The notes: generated by a model not told the origin, from the letters alone. 64,000 nucleotides of DNA from Candidatus Fukatsuia endosymbiont of Tuberolachnus salignus (GCF_964030845.1 NZ_OZ034983.1:62001-126000); one strand, 5' to 3'; shown: positions 1 through 9,226, counted from the stretch's first letter. A program made the numbers and translations.

Positions 1-278
1 AAACGGCGGACTGCGTTCATCAAGCCAATATTGCCCTCTTGAATCAGATCCGCTTGCGGCAAACCATACCCCGAATAGTTGCGAGCAACATGGGCGACAA
101 AACGTAAGTGAGATAGGACAAGTTGTTTGGCCGCATCCGAATCACCTTGATAATACAGGCGTCCAGCTAACTCTCGTTCTTCCTCTGCTGTTAACATCGG
201 ATAGACGTTAGCAGCCCTAATATAAGCCTCTAGACTCCCTTGAGGCATCAAAGCTAAAGTTTGCATTTCTTTGCTCAT
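1..278 (-). CDS. rpoH: Heat-shock sigma factor sigma-32, 5' part (runs off the window)
   Basis: The reverse strand encodes the first 92 residues of a sigma-70-family factor: MSKEMQTLAL at the start, then SHLRFVAHVARNYSGYGLPQ and ADLIQEGNIGLM. These match region 1.2/2.1 of enterobacterial RpoH almost residue for residue. RpoH directs RNA polymerase to heat-shock promoters (chaperones, proteases). The ATG is preceded by GAGAGG at ribosome-binding distance. The gene continues beyond base 1, so the DNA-binding regions 3 and 4 cannot be judged. No defect is visible in the part seen. Confidence 0.95.
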   Translation of the reverse strand, partial: MSKEMQTLALMPQGSLEAYIRAANVYPMLTAEEERELAGRLYYQGDSDAAKQLVLSHLRFVAHVARNYSGYGLPQADLIQEGNIGLMNAVRR

Positions 279-619
279 TTGGATCCTCTCAACAAGCAGC
301 ACGCGCAGATTTGTGTATATCACTACTACTACCACGGCCATTCTAGCATGCTTGAATCCAAATTCAAGAGTTGATCCACCCATTAGAATTTAGCCTGGAT
401 ATCTATTTAATATTATCTAAATGTCGGTCGAGTTCATAGATAGGAATTTTAATAATTTGGTTTTATTGTCAAAAACAGAATTGGATCAAAAAATAAACGA
501 TATTATTTTCAAACTTTAGGGTTATTCTCCTTAACGTAGAGAGTCCCGGGTGATAATAGGGTCATTTTCGTTTAAAAAACCAGCATTTTCGAACGCGAGG
601 CGCCCCTTCCCTGCAGAGG
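279..619. other. Intergenic stretch upstream of rpoH; holds the end of the IS91-type element
   Basis: This AT-rich segment should contain the rpoH promoters (reading left) and the outer end of the IS91-type element (right). No open reading frame, tRNA or clear terminator was recognised. The change to GC-richer sequence near 545-619 probably marks the element end, but IS91 elements have no simple inverted repeats, so the exact boundary was not set. Confidence 0.4.
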
Positions 620-1801
620 CTAAATCCCCTTCATTTTTGCCAGAGATTCATGGTGAAGCATTAACTGATGCCACGGCAAGCCTGATGTGATACCGCTTAG
701 CACCAAACGAGAGCCACACAGGATGCACTCATGAGGGTCAATACGACTTAGGCGTTTTAACATTGCCGCATAAGTGATGTTGACGGTTTTTTCTTTTTCC
801 TGCCCCAACAAAGCATCTATAATCGGCAGCAGTGTAGTCCGACGGCGGGGCGCTAAAAAACCATAATAGCGGACCATCCTAAAATGTTTATCCGGAATGT
901 GGCTAATAAAACGCTGAATAAACTCGTCCATACTGAGGTTAAGTTTTTCTTGCTCTCGGGTTTTATGACTGAGGTAGCGATAGGTCACTTCCTGGCCGTT
1001 ATAATGTTCCAGCCGGGATAACGACACCGGAGGCTTTTTTAAATAACGGCCTAAATAATTGAGCGTTTGCTGGGCATTGTCTGTCGGCTTTGCCAGGTCG
1101 ATATTCCAATGCCGTTGGTAATGGAAATCCAGAAACTGCTCCCGTTGACCCAGCCTCGTGAGGGTTTGTGATAACTCCGGTGGTAATTGCAAGGTATCCC
1201 ACTGTTGACGAAGTAGTGTGATAATCTGATAACGCCACTGTTTCATCAACGTTTTTCCGCTAAACGTGATTTTTTTCCATTTTTCGGCATTGTCATCGAG
1301 TCCGCCACAGGTCACCGAAAGATGCACATGAGGATGCCAATTCAGCGCTCGCCCATGCGTATGCAACGCCGTGAATAGGCCAGGCAATAGGTTTTTTGGC
1401 TGGCAAAAATCTAAAATAACCTTGGCAGCGAGACGACTGAGATGCGTTAACAGCGCACGATTTAGCTCAAACAACGGCCAGAACTCACGGGGAAAAGTGA
1501 ACGTAATGTGTTGCCATTTTGTGATGGGAAGCACCGTGCGCTGTTTGGCCACCCACCGCTCTGTGGCTTTCTTACCACAGGAAGGGCATGAACGGCTGTG
1601 GCAGGTAAAGCAAATCCGTTTGGTGTGCGTACAGCCTGCCTTTTGACAGCGCCAGCTGGCAAACCCCAGCGCCGATGTTCCGCAGGAAAACAGTTTAATC
1701 AGATTATCGACCACCACCGGCCGTATTTTATCCGCATGAGCACAATAGTAATTCCACCACGCATGACCGACCTGAAAAGGATGACGCAGTTTACGGTTCA
1801 T
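620..1801 (-). CDS. IS91-family rolling-circle transposase
   Basis: A 393-residue protein with an N-terminal zinc-binding domain (CQKAGC, CFTCHSRSCPSCG near residues 50-75). It has a HUH metal-binding motif (HPHVHLSVTCGG near residue 155) and a downstream Tyr-containing motif (LNYLGRYLKK near residue 250). This is the arrangement of Y1/Y2 HUH transposases of IS91, which move one DNA strand by rolling-circle replication. Length and motifs are complete, so it may be functional. It lies directly behind a small open frame (1817-2065) with 15 bases between them, like the two-gene layout of IS91. Confidence 0.9.
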   Translation of the reverse strand: MNRKLRHPFQVGHAWWNYYCAHADKIRPVVVDNLIKLFSCGTSALGFASWRCQKAGCTHTKRICFTCHSRSCPSCGKKATERWVAKQRTVLPITKWQHITFTFPREFWPLFELNRALLTHLSRLAAKVILDFCQPKNLLPGLFTALHTHGRALNWHPHVHLSVTCGGLDDNAEKWKKITFSGKTLMKQWRYQIITLLRQQWDTLQLPPELSQTLTRLGQREQFLDFHYQRHWNIDLAKPTDNAQQTLNYLGRYLKKPPVSLSRLEHYNGQEVTYRYLSHKTREQEKLNLSMDEFIQRFISHIPDKHFRMVRYYGFLAPRRRTTLLPIIDALLGQEKEKTVNITYAAMLKRLSRIDPHECILCGSRLVLSGITSGLPWHQLMLHHESLAKMKGI

Positions 1802-1816
1802 CTTTCAGCTCAAGCA

Positions 1817-2065
1817 TCACGGGTGTTCTAGATCAAACGACCGACACTCCGGGCAAAAATAGACCGCATTCATTGCAGACTCTGCGGGAAAGCGAGCCCA
1901 GAATATTTCCCAAAACGTCTCTGTAATGAAAAGATTATCTCCGCCAGTAAAGGCCTGATGCGTTTTCTGATAAGGCATGGCTAAGGCTTTAGCAACCTCT
2001 TTCAAGGTCTGCTTCACCATTTTGGTATGCGCTGTTTGATGTGAGTGACAGATATTTTTAGGCAT
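1817..2065 (-). CDS. Small accessory ORF of the IS91-type element, unknown function
   Basis: This 82-residue protein begins MPKNICHSHQ and ends with a CPECRSFDLEHP tail. It has an AAGGTG ribosome-binding sequence upstream of its ATG. It is not recognised as a known family. The CxxC pair near the C-terminus and the spacing of 15 bases to the transposase suggest an element-encoded accessory protein, comparable in position to the small first ORF of IS91. That link is inferred from position only. Confidence 0.5.
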   Translation of the reverse strand: MPKNICHSHQTAHTKMVKQTLKEVAKALAMPYQKTHQAFTGGDNLFITETFWEIFWARFPAESAMNAVYFCPECRSFDLEHP

Positions 2066-2146
2066 AACACCTTAGCTGAACGAGTAACGGGACCGGCTAA
2101 TAGATAACACCGTTTCTTAAAAAAAATCAAGAGATAACAGACTACT

Positions 2147-3118
2147 TCACGTCGCCGACCTTAGGAGGCAGCCTTGATAACAGGATTTACTATGACCAAT
2201 TAATTGACGACTGGCGTACTTGGGCAGGCTAGAATTTTTCAGTACGCCATTTTCATCAAAGTCGTCACCATTACTTCCAACGATCCGATCGTCAGCGTAT
2301 TCAGATTTTTTGTCATAAATTAACCATCCCTTGGCATTGTAGTGTAATTCTACGGCGTCTATAACCTGATTATCTATGTTATATTTAAAAATGTTGAGAA
2401 TGATACAACCATCCGCAGCGTACCTGGACTTGTATTTACTAATAACTTTATTATCTTCGTTATACTCAACTTCTAATCTTTCAATTAATTTTCCCTGGTT
2501 ATTGTATGTACTCGTGCTTTTACTGAGTAATTGACCTTGTTGGTTAACCTTCCTAAGGTTTTTACTCATTATTTTTCCTGCATGGTATTTAACTGTTGAG
2601 GTTTCAGTTAACTGACCATTAACGTAATGATTGGTATCCTCACTGATCAACTGGTTATCAATACTATAGCTAAACGTAGTATTACTTCTGTGAATAACTT
2701 TTTTGCCTGCGTTGTACATTCCAACAGGATATTCAAATTTTTTTCGGAAACTCATTTGACCGTGGGTATTTTTATTGTAATAAAATTCGTTTTTACTGAT
2801 AAGTTGACTATCCGCATTGTATTTCAGCTCCTGGCCGTAAGTAAGTAGCCCCTTGGGATCGTATTCAAACGTTGCTTCATCATGACCAACCAACTGCTCC
2901 TCGGCATCATGCTGATATTTAAGCTGACGGATTAATTTATCATTGTGGTATTCACATTTTATTTTATTGCGAATGGTCAACTGATTATCTGCATTATATT
3001 CATGTTCGACCCAACTGTTACCGATTAATCTGTCATGTTCGTCATGTTCCTCGCTAACGTTACTTGTAACAATTGACGCAGCTTTAACATAATCGGTTGG
3101 GGCTAAGAATATATTCAT
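2147..3118 (-). CDS. YD-repeat-like protein (RHS-type tandem repeats), function unknown
   Basis: This 323-residue protein is built almost wholly of short repeats of about 16-20 residues with a core like 'YN-x-D-x-QLI-x-K'. Examples are EYNADNQL, KYNADSQLI, TYNNQGKLIE, EYNEDNKVIS and KYNIDNQVID. The pattern resembles the YD repeats of RHS/Tc-toxin shells, but no RHS core box and no toxin tip is present. No signal peptide or membrane segment is seen. The start has GGAG upstream. A shorter paralogue (3369-3980) lies upstream in the same direction with a related N-terminus. An inverted-repeat element has inserted about 23 bases upstream of the start and may separate the gene from its promoter. 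It could be a secreted or injected effector; this is speculation. Confidence 0.6.
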   Translation of the reverse strand: MNIFLAPTDYVKAASIVTSNVSEEHDEHDRLIGNSWVEHEYNADNQLTIRNKIKCEYHNDKLIRQLKYQHDAEEQLVGHDEATFEYDPKGLLTYGQELKYNADSQLISKNEFYYNKNTHGQMSFRKKFEYPVGMYNAGKKVIHRSNTTFSYSIDNQLISEDTNHYVNGQLTETSTVKYHAGKIMSKNLRKVNQQGQLLSKSTSTYNNQGKLIERLEVEYNEDNKVISKYKSRYAADGCIILNIFKYNIDNQVIDAVELHYNAKGWLIYDKKSEYADDRIVGSNGDDFDENGVLKNSSLPKYASRQLIGHSKSCYQGCLLRSAT

Positions 3119-3140
3119 CTATTACACTCCATTGTTTAAC

Positions 3141-3283
3141 AGACTTCTTGCAAAACCTACTACGTGCTGCACATTCTGCGTTACCTGGTGCTCTCAATTC
3201 TCGTGTACTCGTATGTACACTGCGGTTGCTACGCGCCAGGCGCTTTGACTTCGCAGCACTCGCTACGGTTTTGCAAGAAGTCT
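3141..3283. repeat. 143-bp inverted-repeat element (MITE-like)
   Basis: Perfect 17-bp terminal inverted repeats (AGACTTCTTGCAAAACC at the left, its complement at the right) enclose about 109 bp with no coding capacity. The inner parts of the arms also partly pair. It sits between the two YD-like genes, just upstream of the conserved leader of the downstream one. The ends share AGACTT(C/G)TTGC with another element at 57494-57643, so both may be mobilised by one transposase type. Confidence 0.75.
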
Positions 3284-3368
3284 AATATTTTGTTCTACAA
3301 GATCAAATAAAATACGCTGCATGGTTTTTATTCCGTGCATCGGTTTCTGCGAAATCTTACGCAGGTGG

Positions 3369-3980
3369 CTACCAAAGCACAACAGGGAATACTGAAACGA
3401 GTACAGCAAAAAGATCCGCAGGATTATATCGCTCATTAGCAACGATTTTTATATTTGGTGTTTTTAATCCACCTTCAGTTCTGAAAGCATTGATCGCATT
3501 GATTGATAGATGGTAGCTTTGCTGGTCATAGCTAGGAAAGTTACTGCCGTTACCAAATTCGACCACACTGCTATAACCCGTGGGTCGGTGGTCAACGTCA
3601 TAACCGACCTCAGTTTTGCGCATTAACCTACCCTGTTGATAGCGGTATTCGCTTTTATTACGACTATGGAACTGATTAGCGGCGTTGTAATGGGTGCTAT
3701 CTTCGCTGAGAAGTTGACCACGATGATTGTAGCGAAAATCATTGTAAGAGGTTAAAACACTTTTATTATCGTAATTATATTTAAATTGACGAATTAATTT
3801 ATTATTTTGGTATTCGCATTTTACTCTGCTACGACTAAGTAACCGACTATCCAAATTATATTTATCTTCTATCCACGTGCTATTAACTAACCGACCACGA
3901 TTATCATGTACTTCATTGAAATGACTTTTAACTACTGAATAAACCTGAGTATTATTGTTTTGGTCTAAATTAACGTCCAT
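3369..3980 (-). CDS. Shorter YD-repeat-like paralogue
   Basis: This 203-residue protein's first ~135 residues follow the same plan as the 2147-3118 gene. Matching segments include a WIEDKYNLDSRLLSRS region aligned with WVEHEYNADNQLT, and KCEYQNNKLIRQFKYNYD aligned with KCEYHNDKLIRQLKY. The C-terminal ~65 residues (after about residue 140) diverge and lose the repeat, ending in a hydrophobic FAVLVSVFPVVLW. The leaders of both genes share AAAC(A/G)ATGGAG before the ATG, so they arose by tandem duplication. The protein may be truncated or have a swapped C-terminus. Function unknown. Confidence 0.55.
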   Translation of the reverse strand: MDVNLDQNNNTQVYSVVKSHFNEVHDNRGRLVNSTWIEDKYNLDSRLLSRSRVKCEYQNNKLIRQFKYNYDNKSVLTSYNDFRYNHRGQLLSEDSTHYNAANQFHSRNKSEYRYQQGRLMRKTEVGYDVDHRPTGYSSVVEFGNGSNFPSYDQQSYHLSINAINAFRTEGGLKTPNIKIVANERYNPADLFAVLVSVFPVVLW

Positions 3981-4323
3981 GCGTAATGCTCCATCGTTTA
4001 ATTAAATTAGAACACAAGCCCAAAGTTAAATCAAAAAAACCTCAGCCATCGATAATGGCTGTGACGATTAAAAATAACACAAAAAAAGAATAATTAACAT
4101 GGAAGAACGCGATAAAATTCTGTCAGTCTTACCTGACTATTCCTATTGAATAAAGTAGAAAGCCTAGTATTAATGTATAATGGTATATAGTGGAGAATTA
4201 TTAAAATTATTTATGAATTGATTGTTGGCCGTTGTTTCCGCTGTTGTTGCTCCTACTGTTTATCGGCTATGCTATGCGGATTTATGATACCTAACTGTTT
4301 TTATTATAGGATTAGCCGCCGCC
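3981..4323. other. Intergenic region upstream of leuS
   Basis: AT-rich spacer between divergently oriented genes, about 340 bp. It must hold the leuS promoter and that of the YD-like gene. I see a short inverted repeat near 4043-4063 (CAGCCATCGATAATGGCTG) that could be part of a terminator or operator, but nothing decisive. Confidence 0.3.
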
Positions 4324-6906
4324 ATGCAAGAGCAATATTGTCCAAAAGACATCGAATCGTACGTACAGCATTATTGGCAACAGCAGCAGACTTTTAAAGT
4401 GACTGAAGACAGTGGCAAAGAAAAATATTATTGCCTTTCAATGTTTTCCTATCCTTCAGGCCGTCTGCATATGGGACATGTGCGTAATTACACTATCGGC
4501 GATGTTATCTCCCGTTACCAACGTATGCTCGGTAAAAATGTGTTGCAACCTATGGGTTGGGATGCGTTTGGCTTGCCAGCGGAAGGTGCAGCGGTAAAAA
4601 ATAAGACTGCTCCCGCTCCCTGGACTTACGAAAATATTGAACATATGAAGAGTCAGTTGAAATTATTGGGTTTCGGTTATGATTGGGATCGCGAAATCAC
4701 CACTTGTAAACCAGATTATTATCGTTGGGAACAATGGTTTTTCACTCAATTGTATCAAGAAGGAATGGTCTACAAAAAAAACGCTGCCGTTAATTGGTGT
4801 CCACATGATTTAACCGTATTGGCTAATGAGCAAGTAGTCGATGGCTGTTGCTGGCGTTGTGATAGCAAAGTGGAACGCAAAGAGATCCCACAATGGTTTA
4901 TTAAGATTACCGATTATGCTGATCAGCTGCTCGATGATCTGGATAAACTAGAAAGTTGGCCAGAGCAAGTAAAAACTATGCAACGCAACTGGATCGGTCG
5001 TTCTACCGGGGTAGAAATTAGTTTTGATGTTGTTGGCAGTGAAGAAAAATTAACTGTCTATACCACAAGACCAGATACTTTTATGGGTGTGACCTACGTG
5101 GCAGTGGCGGTGGGTCATCCTCTGTCTTTACAGGTTGCAGCAACAGACCCTTCCTTGGCCGAATTTGTCGATCAGTGTCGTAATACCAAAGTTGCTGAAG
5201 CTGAAATGGCAACGATGGAAAAGAAAGGTATGGCGACTGGCTTGTTTGCTATTCATCCTTTGAACGGTGAAAAAGTGGCTATTTGGGTGGCAAATTTTGT
5301 GTTGATGGATTACGGTACTGGCGCGGTGATGGCTGTGCCAGGCCATGACCAGCGAGACTGGGAGTTCGCCACCAAATATGGTTTGCCTGTCAAAGCTGTG
5401 ATCTTGGCAGCGGATGGTTGTCAAGCGGATATAAGCCAGCAGGCGATGACTGAGAAAGGCGTTCTATTTAATTCTAATGAATTTGATGGTCTAAACCATG
5501 AGGATGGCTGTAACGCTATCACGGACAGATTGGTATCTATCGGTGTCGGTCAGAAGAAAGTTAACTACCGCTTACGTGATTGGGGTGTTTCCCGTCAGCG
5601 CTATTGGGGTGCGCCTATCCCTATGATTACGCTGCAAGACGGTAGTGTGATCCCCGCACCTGCCGATCAATTGCCGGTTATTCTGCCAGAAGATGTGGTA
5701 ATGGATGGGATTAGTAGTCCAATTAAAGCCGATCCACGGTGGGCTGAAACCAGGGTCAATGGTTTTCTGGGTCTTCGTGAAACGGATACCTTTGATACTT
5801 TTATGGAGTCGTCCTGGTATTACGCGCGCTATACTTGCCCACAATATGATCAAGGGATGTTAGATCCTGCTGCTGCTAACTACTGGTTGCCGGTTGATCA
5901 ATATATCGGTGGTATTGAACATGCCATCATGCATTTGATGTATTTTCGTTTTTTCCACAAATTGATGCGTGATGCCGGTTTTGTCGATTCTGATGAACCC
6001 GCAAAACGTTTATTGTGTCAGGGAATGGTATTGGCTGATGCGTTTTATTATCTCGGTGATAACGGTCAACGGGTTTGGGTTTCTCCGACTGATGCCATTG
6101 TTGAACGTGATGATAAAGGTCGTATCGTTAAAGCTGTCGATAGTGAGGGCCATCAGCTTGTGTATGCCGGCATGAGTAAGATGTCGAAATCGAAGAATAA
6201 TGGTATCGACCCACAGATGATGGTTGAAAAATACGGTGCGGATACCGTTCGTCTATTTATGATGTTCGCCGCGCCTGCTGAGATGACCCTGGAATGGCAA
6301 GAATCCGGTGTTGAAGGCGCTAGCCGCTTCTTGAAACGTGTTTGGCGACTGGCTTTTTATCATCTTGAAAAGGGTGTGCCTCAACCACTGGTTATCTCTG
6401 ACTTGAATAGCTCACAAAAATCCTTGCGTCGTGATCTCCATAAAACCATTGACAAAGTCACTGATGATATTGGTCGTCGTCAAGCGTTCAATACCGCTGT
6501 TGCGGCAATCATGGAGCTAGTGAATCAGCTAGGCCGTGCATCACAGGATACTGAGCAAGATCGGGCGTTGATGCAAGAAGCATTGCTGGCGGTGGTACGT
6601 ATGCTTTATCCATTCACACCACATATTTGTTTTAGCTTATGGAAAAAATTAAAGGGCATAGGAGATATCGATAGCGCGCCTTGGCCGATTGCCGAGCAAG
6701 AAGCGATGGTTGAAGCTTCCAGATTAGTGATCATACAAGTAAACGGCAAAGTGCGTGGTAAAATCACGGTAGCCGCTGATGCAACTGAACGGCAAGTTTG
6801 TCAAGGTGCTACTCAAGAATATTTGGTGGCTAAATATTTAGAGGGGGTTACAGTACGTAATGTGATCTATGTTCCAGGCAAATTGCTGAATTTTGTTGTA
6901 GGTTAA
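4324..6906 (+). CDS. leuS: Leucyl-tRNA synthetase
   Basis: 860 residues, the same length as the E. coli enzyme, which charges tRNA-Leu with leucine. The class I signature appears as SYPSGRLHMGH near residues 43-52 and the KMSKS loop as MSKMSKSKNN near residue 620. The CP1 editing domain lies between, including the threonine-rich TTRPDTFMGVTY segment. It heads the conserved leuS-lptE-holA-nadD gene order. It is intact, with no frameshift or stop, as expected for an essential gene. Confidence 0.98.
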   Translation: MQEQYCPKDIESYVQHYWQQQQTFKVTEDSGKEKYYCLSMFSYPSGRLHMGHVRNYTIGDVISRYQRMLGKNVLQPMGWDAFGLPAEGAAVKNKTAPAPWTYENIEHMKSQLKLLGFGYDWDREITTCKPDYYRWEQWFFTQLYQEGMVYKKNAAVNWCPHDLTVLANEQVVDGCCWRCDSKVERKEIPQWFIKITDYADQLLDDLDKLESWPEQVKTMQRNWIGRSTGVEISFDVVGSEEKLTVYTTRPDTFMGVTYVAVAVGHPLSLQVAATDPSLAEFVDQCRNTKVAEAEMATMEKKGMATGLFAIHPLNGEKVAIWVANFVLMDYGTGAVMAVPGHDQRDWEFATKYGLPVKAVILAADGCQADISQQAMTEKGVLFNSNEFDGLNHEDGCNAITDRLVSIGVGQKKVNYRLRDWGVSRQRYWGAPIPMITLQDGSVIPAPADQLPVILPEDVVMDGISSPIKADPRWAETRVNGFLGLRETDTFDTFMESSWYYARYTCPQYDQGMLDPAAANYWLPVDQYIGGIEHAIMHLMYFRFFHKLMRDAGFVDSDEPAKRLLCQGMVLADAFYYLGDNGQRVWVSPTDAIVERDDKGRIVKAVDSEGHQLVYAGMSKMSKSKNNGIDPQMMVEKYGADTVRLFMMFAAPAEMTLEWQESGVEGASRFLKRVWRLAFYHLEKGVPQPLVISDLNSSQKSLRRDLHKTIDKVTDDIGRRQAFNTAVAAIMELVNQLGRASQDTEQDRALMQEALLAVVRMLYPFTPHICFSLWKKLKGIGDIDSAPWPIAEQEAMVEASRLVIIQVNGKVRGKITVAADATERQVCQGATQEYLVAKYLEGVTVRNVIYVPGKLLNFVVG

Positions 6907-6916
6907 AGGAGGCGTT

Positions 6917-7531
6917 GTGCGCCATCGTATTTTAACATTATTGTTGGGGCTAGTGGGGCTAGTGGGGCTAGTGGGGCTAGTGGGGCTAGTGGTGCTAGTG
7001 GTGCTAGTTAGCGCTGGTTGTGGTTTTCATTTACGTGGTGTGATCCAAGTGCCGCCAGAACTACAAACTATGTTACTGGAAAGCAGTGATCCTTATGGTT
7101 CATTAACACGTTTTGTACGTCAGCAATTACGCTTGAGCAATATCAATATTGTTGACGACGCTATGCGTAAGGATATACCGACATTACGGATCATGAGTTC
7201 TTCTGATAGCCAAAGCACAGTGTCAATTTTTCAAGACGGGACTACTGCCGAAAATCAGTTAGTACTGCGGGTGCAAGCTCAGGTGCTGATACCAGGGCAG
7301 GGTATTTATCCGTTACATGTGACTGTGTTCCGTTCCTTCTTTGACAACCCGTTAACGGCGTTAGCCAAAGATGCGGAGAGCGATATCATCCGTCAAGAAA
7401 TGCGTGAACAAGCCGCTCAACAACTAGTACGGCAACTGCTGATGGTAGATATGAAAAAAATCAAAGAGGACGAGAAAAGTAACGCGATACCCGCCAATAA
7501 TGCTGTTGCAGCTACTATCTCTGCCAAATGA
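6917..7531 (+). CDS. lptE: LPS-assembly lipoprotein LptE, with an expanded signal peptide
   Basis: LptE plugs the LptD outer-membrane barrel that inserts lipopolysaccharide. The GTG start follows AAAGGAGG. The signal peptide has run of Leu-Val-Gly triplets encoded by 9-bp direct repeats and ends in a lipobox LVSAGC with the lipidated Cys at about residue 35, against about 19 in E. coli. The mature part matches the family (GCGFHLRGV, PGQGIYPLHVTVFRSFFDNP, EMREQAAQQLVRQL). The gene overlaps holA by ATGA. The enlarged hydrophobic core is odd but stays in frame, so the protein is probably made. Confidence 0.93.
   Translation: MRHRILTLLLGLVGLVGLVGLVGLVVLVVLVSAGCGFHLRGVIQVPPELQTMLLESSDPYGSLTRFVRQQLRLSNINIVDDAMRKDIPTLRIMSSSDSQSTVSIFQDGTTAENQLVLRVQAQVLIPGQGIYPLHVTVFRSFFDNPLTALAKDAESDIIRQEMREQAAQQLVRQLLMVDMKKIKEDEKSNAIPANNAVAATISAK
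6946..7008 (+). repeat. 9-bp tandem repeat inside the lptE signal peptide
   Basis: Seven consecutive 9-bp units: five perfect GGGGCTAGT copies followed by two GGTGCTAGT copies. Each unit adds three residues (Gly/Val-Leu-Val), so copy-number change by slippage keeps the frame but alters signal-peptide length. Confidence 0.97.
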
Positions 7532-8562
7532 TACGCCTCTATCCAGAACAACTTTCCGTGCAACTGCAACAAGGGTTGCGCGGTTGTTATCTATTCTGCG
7601 GTAACGATCCTCTGTTGTTGCAGGAAAGTCAAGATACTATCCGCCACACTGCTCAGCGTCAGGGTTTTACCGAATATTTCAGTATTATCCTGGATGGTCA
7701 TACCGAATGGGAGAACATTTTCACCCTTTGTCAGGCACGCAGTCTTTTTGCCTGCCGCCAGATTTTGTTGCTTATTTTTCCTGATAGCGGGCTGACAACA
7801 CTGATGAGCCAACAGCTCATTAGACTGACAGCGTTACTGCACCCTGATATTTTACTGCTACTGCGTGCCAATAAGCTGACTAAAGCTCAGCAAAATAGTG
7901 CCTGGTATAAAGCATTAAGTCAGAATGCGGTCTTTGTAAGCTGTCAAACGCCAGATCAAACCCAGTTGCCCCGTTGGATCAACAACCGTGCTCAAAATAT
8001 GAAGTTGGATATAGATGCGGCGGCGATCCCGTTACTTTGTCACTGCTATGAAGGTAATTTGCTCGCACTTTCACAAATGTTACAAAAGCTGTCGTTACTT
8101 TATCCCAATGGTAGACTCACGTTGCTCCATGTCGAACAAATGGTCAATGATGTTGCTCACTTCACACCTTATCATTGGTTAGATGCTCTCTTGACAGGAG
8201 TGAGTGGGCGAACCTGGCATATATTGCAGAAATTGCAGCAGGAAGAGGAGCCTCCTGTTATTCTGCTGCGAGTTTTGCAACCTGACCTACTGTTATTATT
8301 GACACTAAAACGTAATATGGAGCAGGTTCCATTATGCAACCTGTTCGAACAGCATAAAGTTTGGCAGAATCGTCGTAATATAATGACGGAGGCACTGCAA
8401 CGCCTTTCGTTATCTCAGATCCAGCAAGCCGTACACTTATTGGCACAAATAGAAATCGAGCTGAAACATGACTACGGTCAATCGATATGGTCGAGGCTGG
8501 AAACTTTATCTATGCTGCTGTGCGGTGCAGCGTTACCTGAGAGTTTTCTCGATGTCCACTAA
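7528..8562 (+). CDS. holA: DNA polymerase III delta subunit (clamp-loader)
   Basis: 344 residues, close to E. coli HolA (343). Delta opens the beta sliding clamp during clamp loading. Family features include the N-terminal MIRLYPEQLSVQLQQGLRG, CYLFCGNDPLLLQES and the later YEGNLLALSQMLQKL. The start overlaps the lptE stop (ATGA), and the 3' end overlaps nadD by 11 bp, so the genes are translationally linked. No defects seen. Confidence 0.95.
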   Translation: MIRLYPEQLSVQLQQGLRGCYLFCGNDPLLLQESQDTIRHTAQRQGFTEYFSIILDGHTEWENIFTLCQARSLFACRQILLLIFPDSGLTTLMSQQLIRLTALLHPDILLLLRANKLTKAQQNSAWYKALSQNAVFVSCQTPDQTQLPRWINNRAQNMKLDIDAAAIPLLCHCYEGNLLALSQMLQKLSLLYPNGRLTLLHVEQMVNDVAHFTPYHWLDALLTGVSGRTWHILQKLQQEEEPPVILLRVLQPDLLLLLTLKRNMEQVPLCNLFEQHKVWQNRRNIMTEALQRLSLSQIQQAVHLLAQIEIELKHDYGQSIWSRLETLSMLLCGAALPESFLDVH

Positions 8563-9226
8563 AGCGACGGATCAGCAGCAAGCTATTTCTAGTTTGTATG
8601 CTCTATTTGGTGGAACTTTTGACCCCATTCATTATGGTCATTTACGACCCATAGAAGTCTTGGCACAACAGCTAGGGTTACAACAGGTTATCCTGTTACC
8701 TAATCATGTTCCGCCTCACCGTCCGCAACCGGAAGCCAACCCGTGGCAACGTTTGAAAATGGTTGAATTGGCGGTAGCTGATAACCCATTGTTTCGTGTA
8801 GACGCACGTGAATTACAATCTAGCCGTCCCTCTTACACCATCGATACTCTTGAAATAATACGTCAACAGCAAGGTGCGGAACTGCCGTTAGCATTTATTA
8901 TTGGACAGGATTCATTGCTATCGTTACATAAATGGCACAGATGGCAATCACTGTTGGATGTTTGCCATCTGTTAGTTTGCACTCGACCAGGTTATAGCAA
9001 TAGATTAATAAACACTGAACTACAGCGGTGGTTGGGTACCTATCAAATAAATGATGCAAAAAAACTCAACCAACAACCAAAAGGTTATATTTATCTGGCT
9101 AACACACCCTTGTTGGATATTTCTGCAACTGATATTCGTCGCCGCTACCATCAAAGGCAACGCTGTGATTACTTGTTGCCACGTGCAGTTCAGCAATATA
9201 TTGAGTTACAAGACCTATATCGTTAA
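8552..9226 (+). CDS. nadD: Nicotinate-nucleotide adenylyltransferase
   Basis: NadD makes deamido-NAD from nicotinate mononucleotide and ATP. The 224-residue product has the nucleotidyltransferase signature GGTFDPIHYGHL near its N-terminus and ISATDIRRRY near its C-terminus. A longer open frame begins at 8468, but those 28 residues are read from inside holA in another frame and do not fit the family, so the ATG at 8552 was chosen. It is the last gene of the leuS-lptE-holA-nadD group and is followed by a hairpin. Confidence 0.94.
   Translation: MSTKATDQQQAISSLYALFGGTFDPIHYGHLRPIEVLAQQLGLQQVILLPNHVPPHRPQPEANPWQRLKMVELAVADNPLFRVDARELQSSRPSYTIDTLEIIRQQQGAELPLAFIIGQDSLLSLHKWHRWQSLLDVCHLLVCTRPGYSNRLINTELQRWLGTYQINDAKKLNQQPKGYIYLANTPLLDISATDIRRRYHQRQRCDYLLPRAVQQYIELQDLYR

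Noticed and set aside
3141..3283. Integron attC site
   Set aside because: The element has transposon-like perfect terminal repeats and no integron R' and R'' core sites or adjacent integrase.
8468..8551. Upstream extension of nadD
   Set aside because: Lies inside holA and would add a Cys-rich leader foreign to the family.
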